From IMG/VR virus record IMGVR_UViG_3300006638_000010, positions 1 through 38,007 of that record: a stretch of 38,007 bases of DNA. The stretch is one strand, 5' to 3'. The position numbers and the translations under genes were made by a program. This document shows positions 1 to 7,884 of this stretch, in pieces. Each line of letters begins with the position of its first letter. Position 1 is the stretch's first letter. The DNA comes from a virus. The notes under the pieces are model-generated. The model had not been told where the DNA came from. It saw only the letters and a program-made list of their open reading frames with translations, and did no database searches.

Positions 1-312
1 GTCCAATGCCGCCTTGTTCTCGGTGTCAGTCGCTACGTCGGCAGCCGTCCCGGACCCGCCATAGACCCCGCTCGCGGCCAATGTCGCCTTCTGCGATCCT
101 TCGACCGTCGATACCTGGCGATTCAAATTCTGCTCTTGAATACCCTCGGCAGATATCACTGATCCCGTATTGAGATTCGCCGTCTGTAAAACTTTCGGGA
201 CTTGCTGAGTATTCTGAGATGCGAGGTATGAGTAGTAAGCCTTCTGTCCCTGGCCTTGGGCGTTCGCGCTATAGGCTGAAGCGGCGGTCCCGAGTCCCTG
301 AAGGGCCATCAT
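1..312 (-). CDS. Internal virion protein, T7 gp14-like (C-terminus cut by window edge)
   Basis: Reading leftward from ATG-ATG at 312/309, 104 codons stay open to the window edge. The product starts MMALQGLGTAASAYSANAQG and continues as an Ala/Gln/Ser-rich helical chain. That composition, and the place directly after a gp13-like gene, fit the short internal or ejection protein gp14 of T7-like podoviruses, which helps form the DNA channel during injection. The start is odd: a good AAGGAGG lies at about 339-345, 26 bases before the ATG, which is too far for normal use. The HNH promoter on the other strand overlaps that ribosome binding site. The family call is from composition and synteny, not a diagnostic motif. 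Confidence 0.6.
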   Translation of the reverse strand, partial: MMALQGLGTAASAYSANAQGQGQKAYYSYLASQNTQQVPKVLQTANLNTGSVISAEGIQEQNLNRQVSTVEGSQKATLAASGVYGGSGTAADVATDTENKAALD

Positions 313-346
313 TGAATTAGGTGTGCACGTATCAGTACCCTCCTTG

Positions 347-355
347 TGCTATAAT
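347..355 (+). promoter_or_regulatory. Extended -10 promoter of the first HNH gene
   Basis: TGCTATAAT is a perfect extended -10 element (TGnTATAAT). No convincing -35 box is present, as expected for extended -10 promoters. Only six bases (gtgtaa) separate it from the ATG at 362, so transcription should start at or within a base or two of the start codon. Confidence 0.6.
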
Positions 356-361
356 GTGTAA

Positions 362-862
362 ATGAAGATAATCCACCTTACACAAGGAAAGACGACTCAG
401 GTAGACGACGATATTTACGAGGCTATTGGCCATTTGAAATGGACTCTGGCTCAAGACGGGCCACGCTTTTACGCATATTGTTCTTACGCTAAAGACCCTC
501 AAGGGATCAGAGGCAAACATTCTGCTGTCAAAGGATCGGGTGGCCGAGTACAGATTCGGCTTCACCAAGTCGTCATGGGAAGACCTCTCAACGGGTTCGT
601 CATTGACCATATCGATAGGAATGGGCTCAACAATTTGAGATCGAATCTCCGCATCGTCACTCATCGCGGAAATATGAGCAATTGCTTTTATAGGAAAAAG
701 AGAAAGACGAGTAAATTTGTTGGCGTTCATCGCCATTCTGACAACGATTGCTGGACCTCTCAGATACGCTATGGTGGGCGCACCCGCCATCTGGGCTGTT
801 TTAATTCCGAAGAAGCGGCACACCGCGCTTATCAATCCGCCCTTTCTAAGATTCCCCACTAA
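362..862 (+). CDS. HNH homing endonuclease with AP2 domain
   Basis: This 166-residue protein has an HNH core at about residues 65-105 (HQVVMGRPLNGFVIDHIDRN, then LNNLRSNLRIVT), followed by an AP2-type DNA-binding domain at about 118-160 (SKFVGVHRH, a W, IRYGGRTRHLGCF, EEAAHRAY). This HNH-AP2 layout is classic for free-standing phage homing endonucleases, which cut unoccupied alleles. The gene is opposite in strand to its neighbours and sits exactly between the gp13-like and gp14-like genes. Its TAA interlocks with the TAG of the convergent gp13-like gene (CTAA, 859-862). It has no Shine-Dalgarno but a -10 box just before the ATG. Confidence 0.93.
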   Translation: MKIIHLTQGKTTQVDDDIYEAIGHLKWTLAQDGPRFYAYCSYAKDPQGIRGKHSAVKGSGGRVQIRLHQVVMGRPLNGFVIDHIDRNGLNNLRSNLRIVTHRGNMSNCFYRKKRKTSKFVGVHRHSDNDCWTSQIRYGGRTRHLGCFNSEEAAHRAYQSALSKIPH

Positions 863-1356
863 GCCACCGCCTTCATAGACTTTTCAAGCGTGAAATATTG
901 GAACATAGCCCCATCCTTGCCCACCGGCTTCGGGTCATCGAGCGAGGCCCCGCACCACAAAAGCCATCGGATCGTCGCCGTATTTTTCGGGTCAATGAAA
1001 TTCCAAAGGAGAGGGTATCGCGCCTGCATCAACTTGACGTACCGTCTGGAAAGTCGTAAGAACGAATAGCGCATCAAGTAAATCCCATCGCTTGCTAAGA
1101 GCCACACGGCGGCCGCGGTCTTAACTTTAGAGTCCGGGACCACGCCAAACATGGCTACCGGCTTATCCTTAAACAAGACCGTTGCGCAGAACGTCGAGTG
1201 ACGCCTTCCGTAACTGAGCGCTTGATAGGGCGTCTGCCCGTTGAAAGCCTGTAATTCAGCCCGGTCGACTTCGCGCAGGCAATCGCGCAGATCTTCAACG
1301 TCACGCTCGACGGAAGATCGGATCTTCACATCGTCCTTGCAATAGATAAACGTCAT
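859..1356 (-). CDS. Phage GNAT-fold acetyltransferase-like protein (T7 gp13-like)
   Basis: The product has 165 residues. It begins with a strand and an acidic helix (SVERDVEDLRDCLREVDRAE), then has STFCATVLFKDKPVAMFGVVP and the segment YVKLMQARYPLLWNFIDPKN, and ends in WLLWCGASL. This is the pattern of the small GNAT-like proteins found between tail tubular protein B and gp14 in many T7-like podoviruses, corresponding to the T7 gp13 position. The start overlaps the end of the gp12-like gene by ATGA. Whether it has enzymatic activity is unknown; it may have a structural or internal-virion role. Confidence 0.7.
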   Translation of the reverse strand: MTFIYCKDDVKIRSSVERDVEDLRDCLREVDRAELQAFNGQTPYQALSYGRRHSTFCATVLFKDKPVAMFGVVPDSKVKTAAAVWLLASDGIYLMRYSFLRLSRRYVKLMQARYPLLWNFIDPKNTATIRWLLWCGASLDDPKPVGKDGAMFQYFTLEKSMKAVA

Positions 1357-3809
1357 ATGTTCCCCGCTTCAATGATCGGGAATGCGCCGGTGAGCGTGAA
1401 CGGGAGCGGGTCCGTCTGACGGAAGAACCAGCGCCCGTTATTCGTCCAGTCGCCAGGGAGAGGGATCTTCGGATAGTCACCGGAGAATAGCGGCATATAG
1501 GTCGCCAAATGAGGTAAAACGGGGTTAGGATTAATGGCGTGGAGATTAGTCGACACTTGCCCGACCTTCCCACCCAAGGAATTAACAAACCTGAGCGTGA
1601 CCGCTGCGACGCGTTGCCGTCGTCCCTGGCTGGTTCCATCCTGGCTAGGAAGTTCGATGTTAAGCGATTCCGCGTCGCACGTATAAGAAAGGCCGATATG
1701 CGCGAGAGAGACGGCTTTTCCAAGGGTGATTGATCCGCTCGATACCACAAACGGGCCCATGACGTTTCCATCTCCCAAGACCATCACGGATTGACCCTCA
1801 AGATAGTCAAGTCCGGATATCCCGGTTGTCGGAGCCCCGCTGTAATCGATCCCACAGTCAACGTGAAACTGATCTTTGGTGTCGGTGGTCGGGAGACGTT
1901 GCGCGAGGCGTTCAATAAATGTTCCGAAAGGCCGATTGACGACTACCCATAACTCGTCGTAGGTGCCATTCGGAATGACGGCACAGCTCTCGAATGATCC
2001 GTTGGTATCCCAATGCGTCCAGCCAAGAACCTGCTGCTCTTTAAGATAAGTAAAACACAGGAGAATACCGTCGGACCGGACCGTGAATATCGTCGAGTTA
2101 GGGCTTTCGGCATAGCACATGTCCGTAATCGAATAGCCGTCAAAGAGATGCGTCGCCATTAAATTCAGGATTTCGCCATTAAAGATATTCGTGAAATATT
2201 GGTACTGGATGCTGCGCACCTGTGACGACCTGGCCTGGATGAATACCGCCTCATTGTTAATGAGGACCGGAGGACACGGCGCGGCGCCATGATAGGTTTG
2301 AGGAAGCACCGAGAGAGAGGTCGGCGTAAAGTCTCCGGACCCCCCGGCGCCGATCGATATCTCCCCAGATGACGTGAGCGCGAGTACTTGAAACATCGGA
2401 AGAAGATGCTGGCATTGATTCAGCTTTCGGGTCGGCATGTTAAACGATATGGAGTCAGAATCTACCAGAGGATCGCTGATCCCGTAATCGACGTAATTGC
2501 CCGTCTGGCTCCACCATGAACCAAGAGGGTTAGCAGGAGTCGAGGCCCACCCCAAACGGTCCTGATAGAACGTGACCGCCGACGGCCATCCCCGGTACGT
2601 TGACCACGCGCCCTCGAACCACTCGGTTGTTGTCCATACAACGCCGGTCGCGTTTGAAGCGATACCAAAAGGTATCTGAGACGGAACAGTAAGCGCAATA
2701 CCGACAACCGTTGAACTGGGAACTGAAAACACTTGATAGATCACTGGAATAATAAAAGCATTTGATGATAAAGTGATCTTAAGCGTTCCCGCCGTCACGC
2801 TGATGACGAAAATTCTTAAAAGACACATCTCTGCGGCATCTCCATTGACATTGAAGTTCGCATCGCTGCTCGATGAAAAAACCTGGCTCGTATCCAGCCA
2901 TGTCACGCCGCCATCCGTCGTCCTCTGGATTTTGAAGCTCCCAGTCCACGTCCCGCTCGTGCTGATATTGAAATCGTGAGCGCTTGACACTGATATGGGA
3001 TCAATGTAATTCGTTAATGTCGCGGAAAAATTAGTGCTGCGATATTGCGCCGGGACTCTAGCATTGACCTTCCATAAGGAAGACAAATGATTGGCGTTAA
3101 AGAGCGGGGCGCTTGCCGTCAAAGTATTCGCCGGAACCGAAGGCGTTATTGTTATTGCTGTCGCATTCTCGTCCATAAACGGGCCGTTGGCAAACGGAAA
3201 CGCTGCGAGCGTCCAGTTCGTATCAGTGGTTCTGATTAGCGTCATAGGCGCATAGTTGGGATGCGCGAGATAGAGGTTGCTCGCAGACTGGACATATTTA
3301 ATGAGTGGAAGATCGGCAGAGTCATAAGGCGTAGGGATTTCAAAGATATTTTGAGCGATCCACCTGCCCGCCGCCAGGTCGGTCGCAAAAGTCCCAGACA
3401 TGTGCGGGAGTAGGCAGTAGTATTGAATACCAGACTGCGTGACGAAATTACCAGCGGCGTACACCGTGCCAGTCACCCACCCAGCAGCGCCAACCATTTG
3501 GATCTGCGCACCATTAACGTAGCAGCGTATGTATTGGTGCCCTACTTCGAGCATGTAAGATTGCGTGTCAGAAACATCAAACGGGATCATCCGGCAAGAG
3601 TGAGTCGCATACGGGTACTTAGCCTGTGCCACCATTCTCAGTCCAGACCGGTTACTGACCCCGCCCTGCGGCCGGACAAAGACATTCCGCCCCGTGCGCA
3701 GGCCCGTTGAATATTTGGCTAGGTCAATGCGGGAATACATCTCGGGCGACAATTCGCCAGAAGAAAAAGTAGGCTGCGAGGGATGGGCTAAGGGAGGGGC
3801 GCCTGGCAT
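1353..3809 (-). CDS. Tail tubular protein B (T7 gp12-like nozzle protein)
   Basis: The 818-residue protein starts MPGAPPLAHPSQPTFSSGEL, followed by SPEMYSRIDLAKYSTGLRTG and RNVFVRPQGGVSNRSGL. This opening (a target of tail placement, then 'rN.fv.p.GGv..R.G') is characteristic of gp12-type tail tube proteins, which form the nozzle of the short tail. An upstream in-frame extension of 101 residues was rejected because it covers the end of the gp11-like gene in another frame; the ATG at 3809 overlaps that gene's TAA as TAATG. Its place between gp11-like and gp13-like genes matches T7 order. Confidence 0.88.
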   Translation of the reverse strand: MPGAPPLAHPSQPTFSSGELSPEMYSRIDLAKYSTGLRTGRNVFVRPQGGVSNRSGLRMVAQAKYPYATHSCRMIPFDVSDTQSYMLEVGHQYIRCYVNGAQIQMVGAAGWVTGTVYAAGNFVTQSGIQYYCLLPHMSGTFATDLAAGRWIAQNIFEIPTPYDSADLPLIKYVQSASNLYLAHPNYAPMTLIRTTDTNWTLAAFPFANGPFMDENATAITITPSVPANTLTASAPLFNANHLSSLWKVNARVPAQYRSTNFSATLTNYIDPISVSSAHDFNISTSGTWTGSFKIQRTTDGGVTWLDTSQVFSSSSDANFNVNGDAAEMCLLRIFVISVTAGTLKITLSSNAFIIPVIYQVFSVPSSTVVGIALTVPSQIPFGIASNATGVVWTTTEWFEGAWSTYRGWPSAVTFYQDRLGWASTPANPLGSWWSQTGNYVDYGISDPLVDSDSISFNMPTRKLNQCQHLLPMFQVLALTSSGEISIGAGGSGDFTPTSLSVLPQTYHGAAPCPPVLINNEAVFIQARSSQVRSIQYQYFTNIFNGEILNLMATHLFDGYSITDMCYAESPNSTIFTVRSDGILLCFTYLKEQQVLGWTHWDTNGSFESCAVIPNGTYDELWVVVNRPFGTFIERLAQRLPTTDTKDQFHVDCGIDYSGAPTTGISGLDYLEGQSVMVLGDGNVMGPFVVSSGSITLGKAVSLAHIGLSYTCDAESLNIELPSQDGTSQGRRQRVAAVTLRFVNSLGGKVGQVSTNLHAINPNPVLPHLATYMPLFSGDYPKIPLPGDWTNNGRWFFRQTDPLPFTLTGAFPIIEAGNI

Positions 3810-4828
3810 TAGGATCTCGCCCGCTGATACGAAGACATTCTTTGATGGGTGTCTCTGTCTTCTTCTGCATCCAGCCGCTTGGCTTCGCTCACGACCGACA
3901 TAAACATTTGCATCGCCTGAGTAGCAAGATCCGTATTGCCAGTGAGTTGCCTGGCCAATGTCGCCGCGATGTTCCAACTCATAGCGTCCGAGAAGTATTG
4001 ATCCCACAACGTCGGGTCTGTCACCAGATAGGTATACTCGATGTATGCCGGGTTCACATGAGCCGCGATGGCTTTCACGAATGGAGCCGATGGCGTCATT
4101 ACAAGCTTCCACCGATACAGCGTGTCCTTATACATATCGTAGTACTCGACGAAATCAGGGTAGTAGGTATAGCTCACGAATCCCACGCCGCCTAAGTTCC
4201 CGCAGCACGCCGGGTCAAACACGCGCCGCAGCTTGACGCACGTTGTCGGGTAAGCGTAGAGATATTCCCATCCCGGGAGCGGATCCCCCGTTGAGTCGTT
4301 CGTGGCGTCAAAGGCCGGATAGCTAAGAAGGGAGGGGATTTGTACGAAACTCGCAAACTTCCACCAATGAGAGCGAAGAACCGCCGTCAAAATGCCGTTA
4401 TAGACGCTGTTCGCCTGAATCGCCGCTTCCGAATCATCTGACAGTGACGTGATTTGAGATACGGCTAGAAATTGTAAAGCTTTGTTAATGACCGATATGA
4501 CTCCCGCTGACGTGGATGCCGGGGATATCCCGCCTGTGTCCGGAGGGCCCATTTGAGCGGCGCCGATAGGACTGAGCATGTTTGCTGTGTCATAGGTAAC
4601 GACCTGAAAAGTCGCGCCTGTTAAAGCTGACGGGAACGCGCCCGAGTACCATCCGACACCATTGGCGTCAGTCAGTGAGACCTGGTAATGAGCGGCATTT
4701 GAAGGATTGTACGCCTCGTAAGCAGACGTATTGGTATTCCATACGTTGTCCATCGTCATATCCCAAATGAGGGAAACGACAGGCCGGCCTGGCTGATATG
4801 CCTGCGTAATAGGCTGTGGGCTACTCAT
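3809..4828 (-). CDS. Tail tubular protein A (T7 gp11-like adaptor)
   Basis: The protein has 339 residues. Near residue 110 it has VINKALQFLAVSQITSLSDD, then SEAAIQANSVYNGILTAVLR and SHWWKFA. This 'N..L..ig...i.sl.d.s..a......Y......lLr...W.fA' signature identifies the gp11-type ring between portal and nozzle. The first about 100 residues contain a beta-rich domain (MSSPQPITQAYQPGRPVVSL) that is extra compared with T7 gp11, which is about 196 residues long, so this looks like an added N-terminal decoration domain. It overlaps the gp12-like gene by TAATG. A strong hairpin lies just upstream. Confidence 0.87.
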   Translation of the reverse strand: MSSPQPITQAYQPGRPVVSLIWDMTMDNVWNTNTSAYEAYNPSNAAHYQVSLTDANGVGWYSGAFPSALTGATFQVVTYDTANMLSPIGAAQMGPPDTGGISPASTSAGVISVINKALQFLAVSQITSLSDDSEAAIQANSVYNGILTAVLRSHWWKFASFVQIPSLLSYPAFDATNDSTGDPLPGWEYLYAYPTTCVKLRRVFDPACCGNLGGVGFVSYTYYPDFVEYYDMYKDTLYRWKLVMTPSAPFVKAIAAHVNPAYIEYTYLVTDPTLWDQYFSDAMSWNIAATLARQLTGNTDLATQAMQMFMSVVSEAKRLDAEEDRDTHQRMSSYQRARS

Positions 4829-4853
4829 GGTTTCCTTGAAAAGCAGAAGCAGA

Positions 4854-4876
4854 CCGGGGGATTTTCAGACCCCCGG
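4854..4876 (-). terminator. GC-rich hairpin, weak terminator or mRNA stabiliser
   Basis: CCGGGGG and CCCCCGG form a perfect 7-bp stem around a 9-base loop, between the 87-residue gene and the gp11-like gene. On the minus strand it is followed by TCTGCTTCTGCTTTT rather than a clean U run, so it is a weak terminator at best. A role in setting transcript levels or in RNA processing is equally possible. Confidence 0.5.
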
Positions 4877-4890
4877 CCTGTCCGCTTACG

Positions 4891-5154
4891 CTATCTTTTC
4901 GATGACCTACGTCCGAGAAGGTTTTCGGTCTTCTGAGAGTTTTCCTGCACTTCCACGAGCGTTGACGGCTCGGGCGGCAAGAGAGACGGATGCGGCGGCA
5001 CTTCGTCAGACTCTCCCTGCTTAATCAGAGAGAAGTGAGTCTTAACGTCAATGCGCTCGGCCTCCGTCTTGGTGACGTCTTCAGCGACGTCGCCCATTTC
5101 CCAGAACGTGCCTCTAAACCCATAGCTCGAACGGATCGCTCGATATTTCGCCAT
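4891..5154 (-). CDS. Small virion-module protein, unknown function
   Basis: The 87-residue product starts MAKYRAIRSSYGFRGTFWEM. It then has an acidic stretch with GDVAEDVTKTEAERIDVKTH and a Pro-rich, charged tail (VPPHPSLLPPEPSTLVEV). The opening resembles the short proteins of many phages that begin with a 'y.a....g..g.y..G....l....a..L...g.i' strand pattern and sit between capsid and tail genes. I do not recognise a specific family. It lies three bases downstream of the Bbp16-like gene and must be co-transcribed with capsid and tail genes. Confidence 0.7.
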   Translation of the reverse strand: MAKYRAIRSSYGFRGTFWEMGDVAEDVTKTEAERIDVKTHFSLIKQGESDEVPPHPSLLPPEPSTLVEVQENSQKTENLLGRRSSKR

Positions 5155-5157
5155 GGC

Positions 5158-5571
5158 CTAGTAGTTCAGGATGTTGTCTGCGTCCGATACGACGAACGCG
5201 TCAAACGCTCCACCGGTCAAGCTCTCAGTCCCAATCGTGAAATACACACGAAGGAACTGGCGCACTCCTAGCGGAATTAACGATTTGATTAGATACGTTC
5301 CAGAAGGAAGCGCCGTGATGATAATCGCTCCGGCAGCAATCAATACCGTCTTGTTGACGCTGAACGCGGAATCATCCGCCGTTTCCAACTGCGCCTGAAC
5401 GGTCGCCGTACTATTTGTGGATGTCGGCAACGTCCGGACTTTTACGACGATCCAGTCGTGAGACCCGATCGCGTCGCCCTGCGCGCCTGCGTCGTAGATG
5501 TTCGTTGACGCGGCGCTGGCGGTGATGCCTGTCTGGTTATCAGACAGTTCAAGCTGTTTATCTTTAATCAT
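5158..5571 (-). CDS. Bbp16-like capsid cement protein
   Basis: The 137-residue protein starts MIKDKQLELSDNQTGITASA and contains YDAGAQGDAIGSHDWIVVKV. It has alternating beta strands (TATVQAQLETADDSAFSVNK) and a typical end (GVRQFLRVYFTIG). This is the pattern of the Bbp16 family, first named in Bordetella phage BPP-1, a capsid cement or decoration protein that follows the capsid gene. The ribosome binding site AAAGGAGATTCTAATG supports the start. Position directly after the capsid gene fits the role. Confidence 0.82.
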   Translation of the reverse strand: MIKDKQLELSDNQTGITASAASTNIYDAGAQGDAIGSHDWIVVKVRTLPTSTNSTATVQAQLETADDSAFSVNKTVLIAAGAIIITALPSGTYLIKSLIPLGVRQFLRVYFTIGTESLTGGAFDAFVVSDADNILNY

Positions 5572-5603
5572 TAGAATCTCCTTTGGTTTAAAAAACCAGT
5601 TCT

Positions 5604-6608
5604 TTAGCTCAGAGCCGTCTCAGTGTTCGAGATTTGATCGACGCGCCGTACAGGCACACCGTCAAACGATAGGATGTGTTTACCCATCACTTCCTCGAAG
5701 TTCAACCGAGCGTTCGTCTTATTCGCCATTTGCCGGCGAAGGAACGATTTGATGGTCTTGTTGCAATAGAAGACGGGAGATCCCATCTGTTTTGCAGGCA
5801 AGATTTCAAACGCTTGAACCATGAGATCAATCAAGTTCGCCCCGGCGCTCGCATCTTTCGTCAATGCGGTCACGTCGATGTTGGCGATGCGGACTTGGAA
5901 ACGCCAGTCGCGCACGGTCAATCCGCAATCCCATTTGTAGTGGGTACGGTATCCCTGGTATTTGCCAGGAGGGGTCTGATTGTCCCAGAGAGTTTGCTCT
6001 CCAAGATCCCGGTGCTGGAATCCGCCAATCGATCCTTTGGGATAAATTCCAAAGGCTGTCTCAGGGCCCCAGTGAACGAGCCATACCGAGGTATTGGTCG
6101 CTCCGCGTCCGCCGCCGTCCAAGACGTTTGCCTTGGTTCGGAAGTTTCCGGTCAAGCCAGGATAGCGAGGCGAGAATCCGGTGATCTTCTCGGAGTTAAC
6201 CGATTGATCTCCGTAGAACAGGGCATTGGCCAAAGTCTGGTTCATGCCTTCCAGCTGCCCGCGATCTTCGGACAAGCGCCATTCCGCTGAATTTCCATTC
6301 AGGTCGGCAAGGTCTTTGTCGATTTCCGCATAGGCTTCCAGCATCCCGCATGTGTCGACGATCTGCGCGGTGGTGCTTTTCGACGGCTGAACGCCGTAGT
6401 TAAGCTTGCGCCAGGTCGGAGTCGGAAGACCGGTACGGATGGTCGTCTTTTCTCCTGTGGGGAGGTTTCCCTCTTTCCAGAGCATGTCCTCTAGAATTTC
6501 GTTGTACTGCTCCATGATCTCAGCGATCAAGGCGATTTTGCCATCCGGGTCTAAGCGGCGAGCCAGATCCAGGAACGTTTGATACAGTGGTCCACCAAGT
6601 GTTGCCAT
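5604..6608 (-). CDS. Major capsid protein
   Basis: The 334-residue protein starts MATLGGPLYQTFLDLARRLD. It contains ILEDMLWKEGNLPTGEKTTI, the 'P.w..ln.G' segment TPTWRKLNYGVQPSKSTTAQ, and later YCNKTIKSFLRRQMANKTNA and FDGVPVRRVDQISNTETALS. The final 'f.g.pvr..D.i..tE..v' is the usual end of podovirus capsid proteins of the BPP-1 Bbp17 type (HK97 fold). It lies after the scaffold gene and before the cement gene, as expected. It has a strong ribosome binding site (AAAGGAGAAACACAATG). Confidence 0.9.
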   Translation of the reverse strand: MATLGGPLYQTFLDLARRLDPDGKIALIAEIMEQYNEILEDMLWKEGNLPTGEKTTIRTGLPTPTWRKLNYGVQPSKSTTAQIVDTCGMLEAYAEIDKDLADLNGNSAEWRLSEDRGQLEGMNQTLANALFYGDQSVNSEKITGFSPRYPGLTGNFRTKANVLDGGGRGATNTSVWLVHWGPETAFGIYPKGSIGGFQHRDLGEQTLWDNQTPPGKYQGYRTHYKWDCGLTVRDWRFQVRIANIDVTALTKDASAGANLIDLMVQAFEILPAKQMGSPVFYCNKTIKSFLRRQMANKTNARLNFEEVMGKHILSFDGVPVRRVDQISNTETALS

Positions 6609-6634
6609 TGTGTTTCTCCTTTGAGGCTATGCCT

Positions 6635-7348
6635 CTATTTGTTGTTCGGGTAAATGATCTGAGCGGCGGACTTTCCTGCGTTCTTTCCGCCTCCGCCCTT
6701 CTCACCTTTTCCCTCTACGAATGTGTCCTCACTGATGGCTTTACCAATCGAGATGAGTGATTTCACTAATGCGGGATGGTTGGCTAAACCGGATTCGTTA
6801 AGGACTTTCATCGCGTCTCCGGTAAAGAACTTATCCCGCGCTACGGCTGCAAACCCAAGCTGTTTGTCGGCGTCAGCGCCAAGCGCTTTGCGGGTCTCGG
6901 AAGCCCAGCCCTTCTGCATGTCTTCAAAGGATTTGAGATTCGCGTCCTGCGCGGCCTTGATGCGTGTCGTCTGAAAATCCACAAGTTCCTGAGCGGCGGT
7001 TTGCGAAAGGTTCATCTTCTTAGCGAGGTCCGTGAATCCTTTCACGGCTTCTTCGTCAAGCGCAATGCCTTCCGGCGCCTTGAATGGTTCGTACTTTTCA
7101 GGCGCTCCGGTCGCTCCTTTGTCTTGCGTCTTTCCAGCTTCAGTCTTGTCATCCCCCGATTTGGAGGTTCCATCAGCGGCCTTCTTGGCGGCGTCTGCGG
7201 CCTCACCAGTTGACTCGCCTGTTTTACCCGGAGCTTGCGCCCCGTCTAAAATCGATTTACCTTCTGCGCCAGCGTCAGCGCTTTTACCGGCATCTGCTCC
7301 TGCCGCGGTCCCGGCGTCTGCAACTGCTCCTGCTGCGTTATCAGCCAT
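6635..7348 (-). CDS. Capsid scaffold protein
   Basis: The 237-residue protein has a long Ala/Gly/Asp/Lys-rich disordered N-terminus (about residues 1-85). Next come EKYEPFKAPEGIALDEEAVK and a helical region with LVDFQTTRIKAAQDANLKSF and WASETRKALGADADKQLGFA, then a Gly/Lys-rich tail. The 'y..f..PeG..ld...l..f...a....ls...AQ.lvd' signature is typical of phage head scaffolding proteins. The next gene is the capsid protein. Scaffold acts during prohead assembly and is then lost. The start overlaps the Bbp19-like gene by eight bases. Confidence 0.85.
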   Translation of the reverse strand: MADNAAGAVADAGTAAGADAGKSADAGAEGKSILDGAQAPGKTGESTGEAADAAKKAADGTSKSGDDKTEAGKTQDKGATGAPEKYEPFKAPEGIALDEEAVKGFTDLAKKMNLSQTAAQELVDFQTTRIKAAQDANLKSFEDMQKGWASETRKALGADADKQLGFAAVARDKFFTGDAMKVLNESGLANHPALVKSLISIGKAISEDTFVEGKGEKGGGGKNAGKSAAQIIYPNNK

Positions 7349-7661
7349 TTGCGATGCTCCTTAGCTCAACATCGTTGAGCAGCTTGTCGTTGGCGGCTTC
7401 CCGCTTCATCGCAAGCTCAGTCTCTGGTGAGATGTCCTTCAAGAGAAGGTTTCCGACCGAGCGCTTTCCTTCGTTAAAATTGGTTTCCCACTGCGCCTCT
7501 CCAGCGTAAGACAGAGCAAAAACACCGGACATCGAGAGTATTTTCCAGACGAGCCGACGGCCCTCCCGCAGGCTAAGCACCTTCGCGAGGTCCGACTGAT
7601 CCCTGGCTTTCCGCTTCTCGCGCAACTCCTCGATCTTCTGATTGACTTCCTCATCGTTCAT
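7341..7661 (-). CDS. Bbp19-like virion-module protein
   Basis: The 106-residue protein starts MNDEEVNQKIEELREKRKAR, then DQSDLAKVLSLREGRRLVWK, ILSMSGVF and FNEGKRSVGNLLLKDI. 'R.v...Re.GR..l...L...gvf......' followed by 'FnEGkRsvG..ll' is the signature of the Bbp19 family next to portal and scaffold genes of BPP-1-like podoviruses. Its molecular role is not known. The start has AGGAAAGCATG, and a rho-independent terminator lies only about 20 bases upstream, so its expression depends on read-through or a hidden promoter. Confidence 0.8.
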   Translation of the reverse strand: MNDEEVNQKIEELREKRKARDQSDLAKVLSLREGRRLVWKILSMSGVFALSYAGEAQWETNFNEGKRSVGNLLLKDISPETELAMKREAANDKLLNDVELRSIANG

Positions 7662-7678
7662 GCTTTCCTCATGACCCG

Positions 7679-7727
7679 AAAAAAAAGACGGGATAAAAAG
7701 AGCGTTTCCACTCTCTCAATCCCGCCT
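7679..7727 (-). terminator. Rho-independent terminator inside the morphogenesis operon
   Basis: On the minus strand GGCGGGAT pairs with ATCCCGTC (one G-U), with AGAG/CTCT able to pair inside, and is followed by eight T residues. It separates the portal side of the operon from the scaffold/capsid side. A partial terminator between structural genes is used in T7 to adjust capsid against tail levels; that use here is inference. Confidence 0.85.
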
Positions 7728-7794
7728 TAGAATCCGGGTGTTTACCGCCGCTCTAGGAGCGTAAAGGCCTGATCAGGGCCAACGGCTAAATTTT

Positions 7795-7884
7795 TTAATG
7801 CCTGTTTCTAAACCTGTTCACCACAAACAAAATCATCGTTGTCGCTACAACTACCGATAGCTTGAATCCAATGTCGAGCATCAT
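7795..7884 (-). CDS. 29-residue single-span membrane peptide
   Basis: ATG at 7884 overlaps the TGA of the upstream gene as ATGA. The product is MMLDIGFKLSVVVATTMILF followed by VVNRFRNRH. It is one hydrophobic span with a basic C-terminus, so an inner-membrane orientation with the tail in the cytoplasm is likely. A similarly placed tiny membrane or virion peptide is common in podoviruses, but no family is recognised. Translational coupling is the main support, together with the clean hydrophobic segment. Confidence 0.55.
   Translation of the reverse strand: MMLDIGFKLSVVVATTMILFVVNRFRNRH

Noticed and set aside
332-859. 175-residue minus-strand reading frame
   Set aside because: It lies antisense to the clear HNH-AP2 gene and its sequence has no recognisable pattern; the HNH frame explains the region.
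362-862. HNH genes as group I intron or intein residents
   Set aside because: All four lie between or at the edges of phage genes; no split gene or intein motif is seen.
1353-4112. 919-residue version of the gp12-like protein
   Set aside because: The first 101 residues are the other-frame reading of the gp11-like gene end; TAATG coupling favours 3809.
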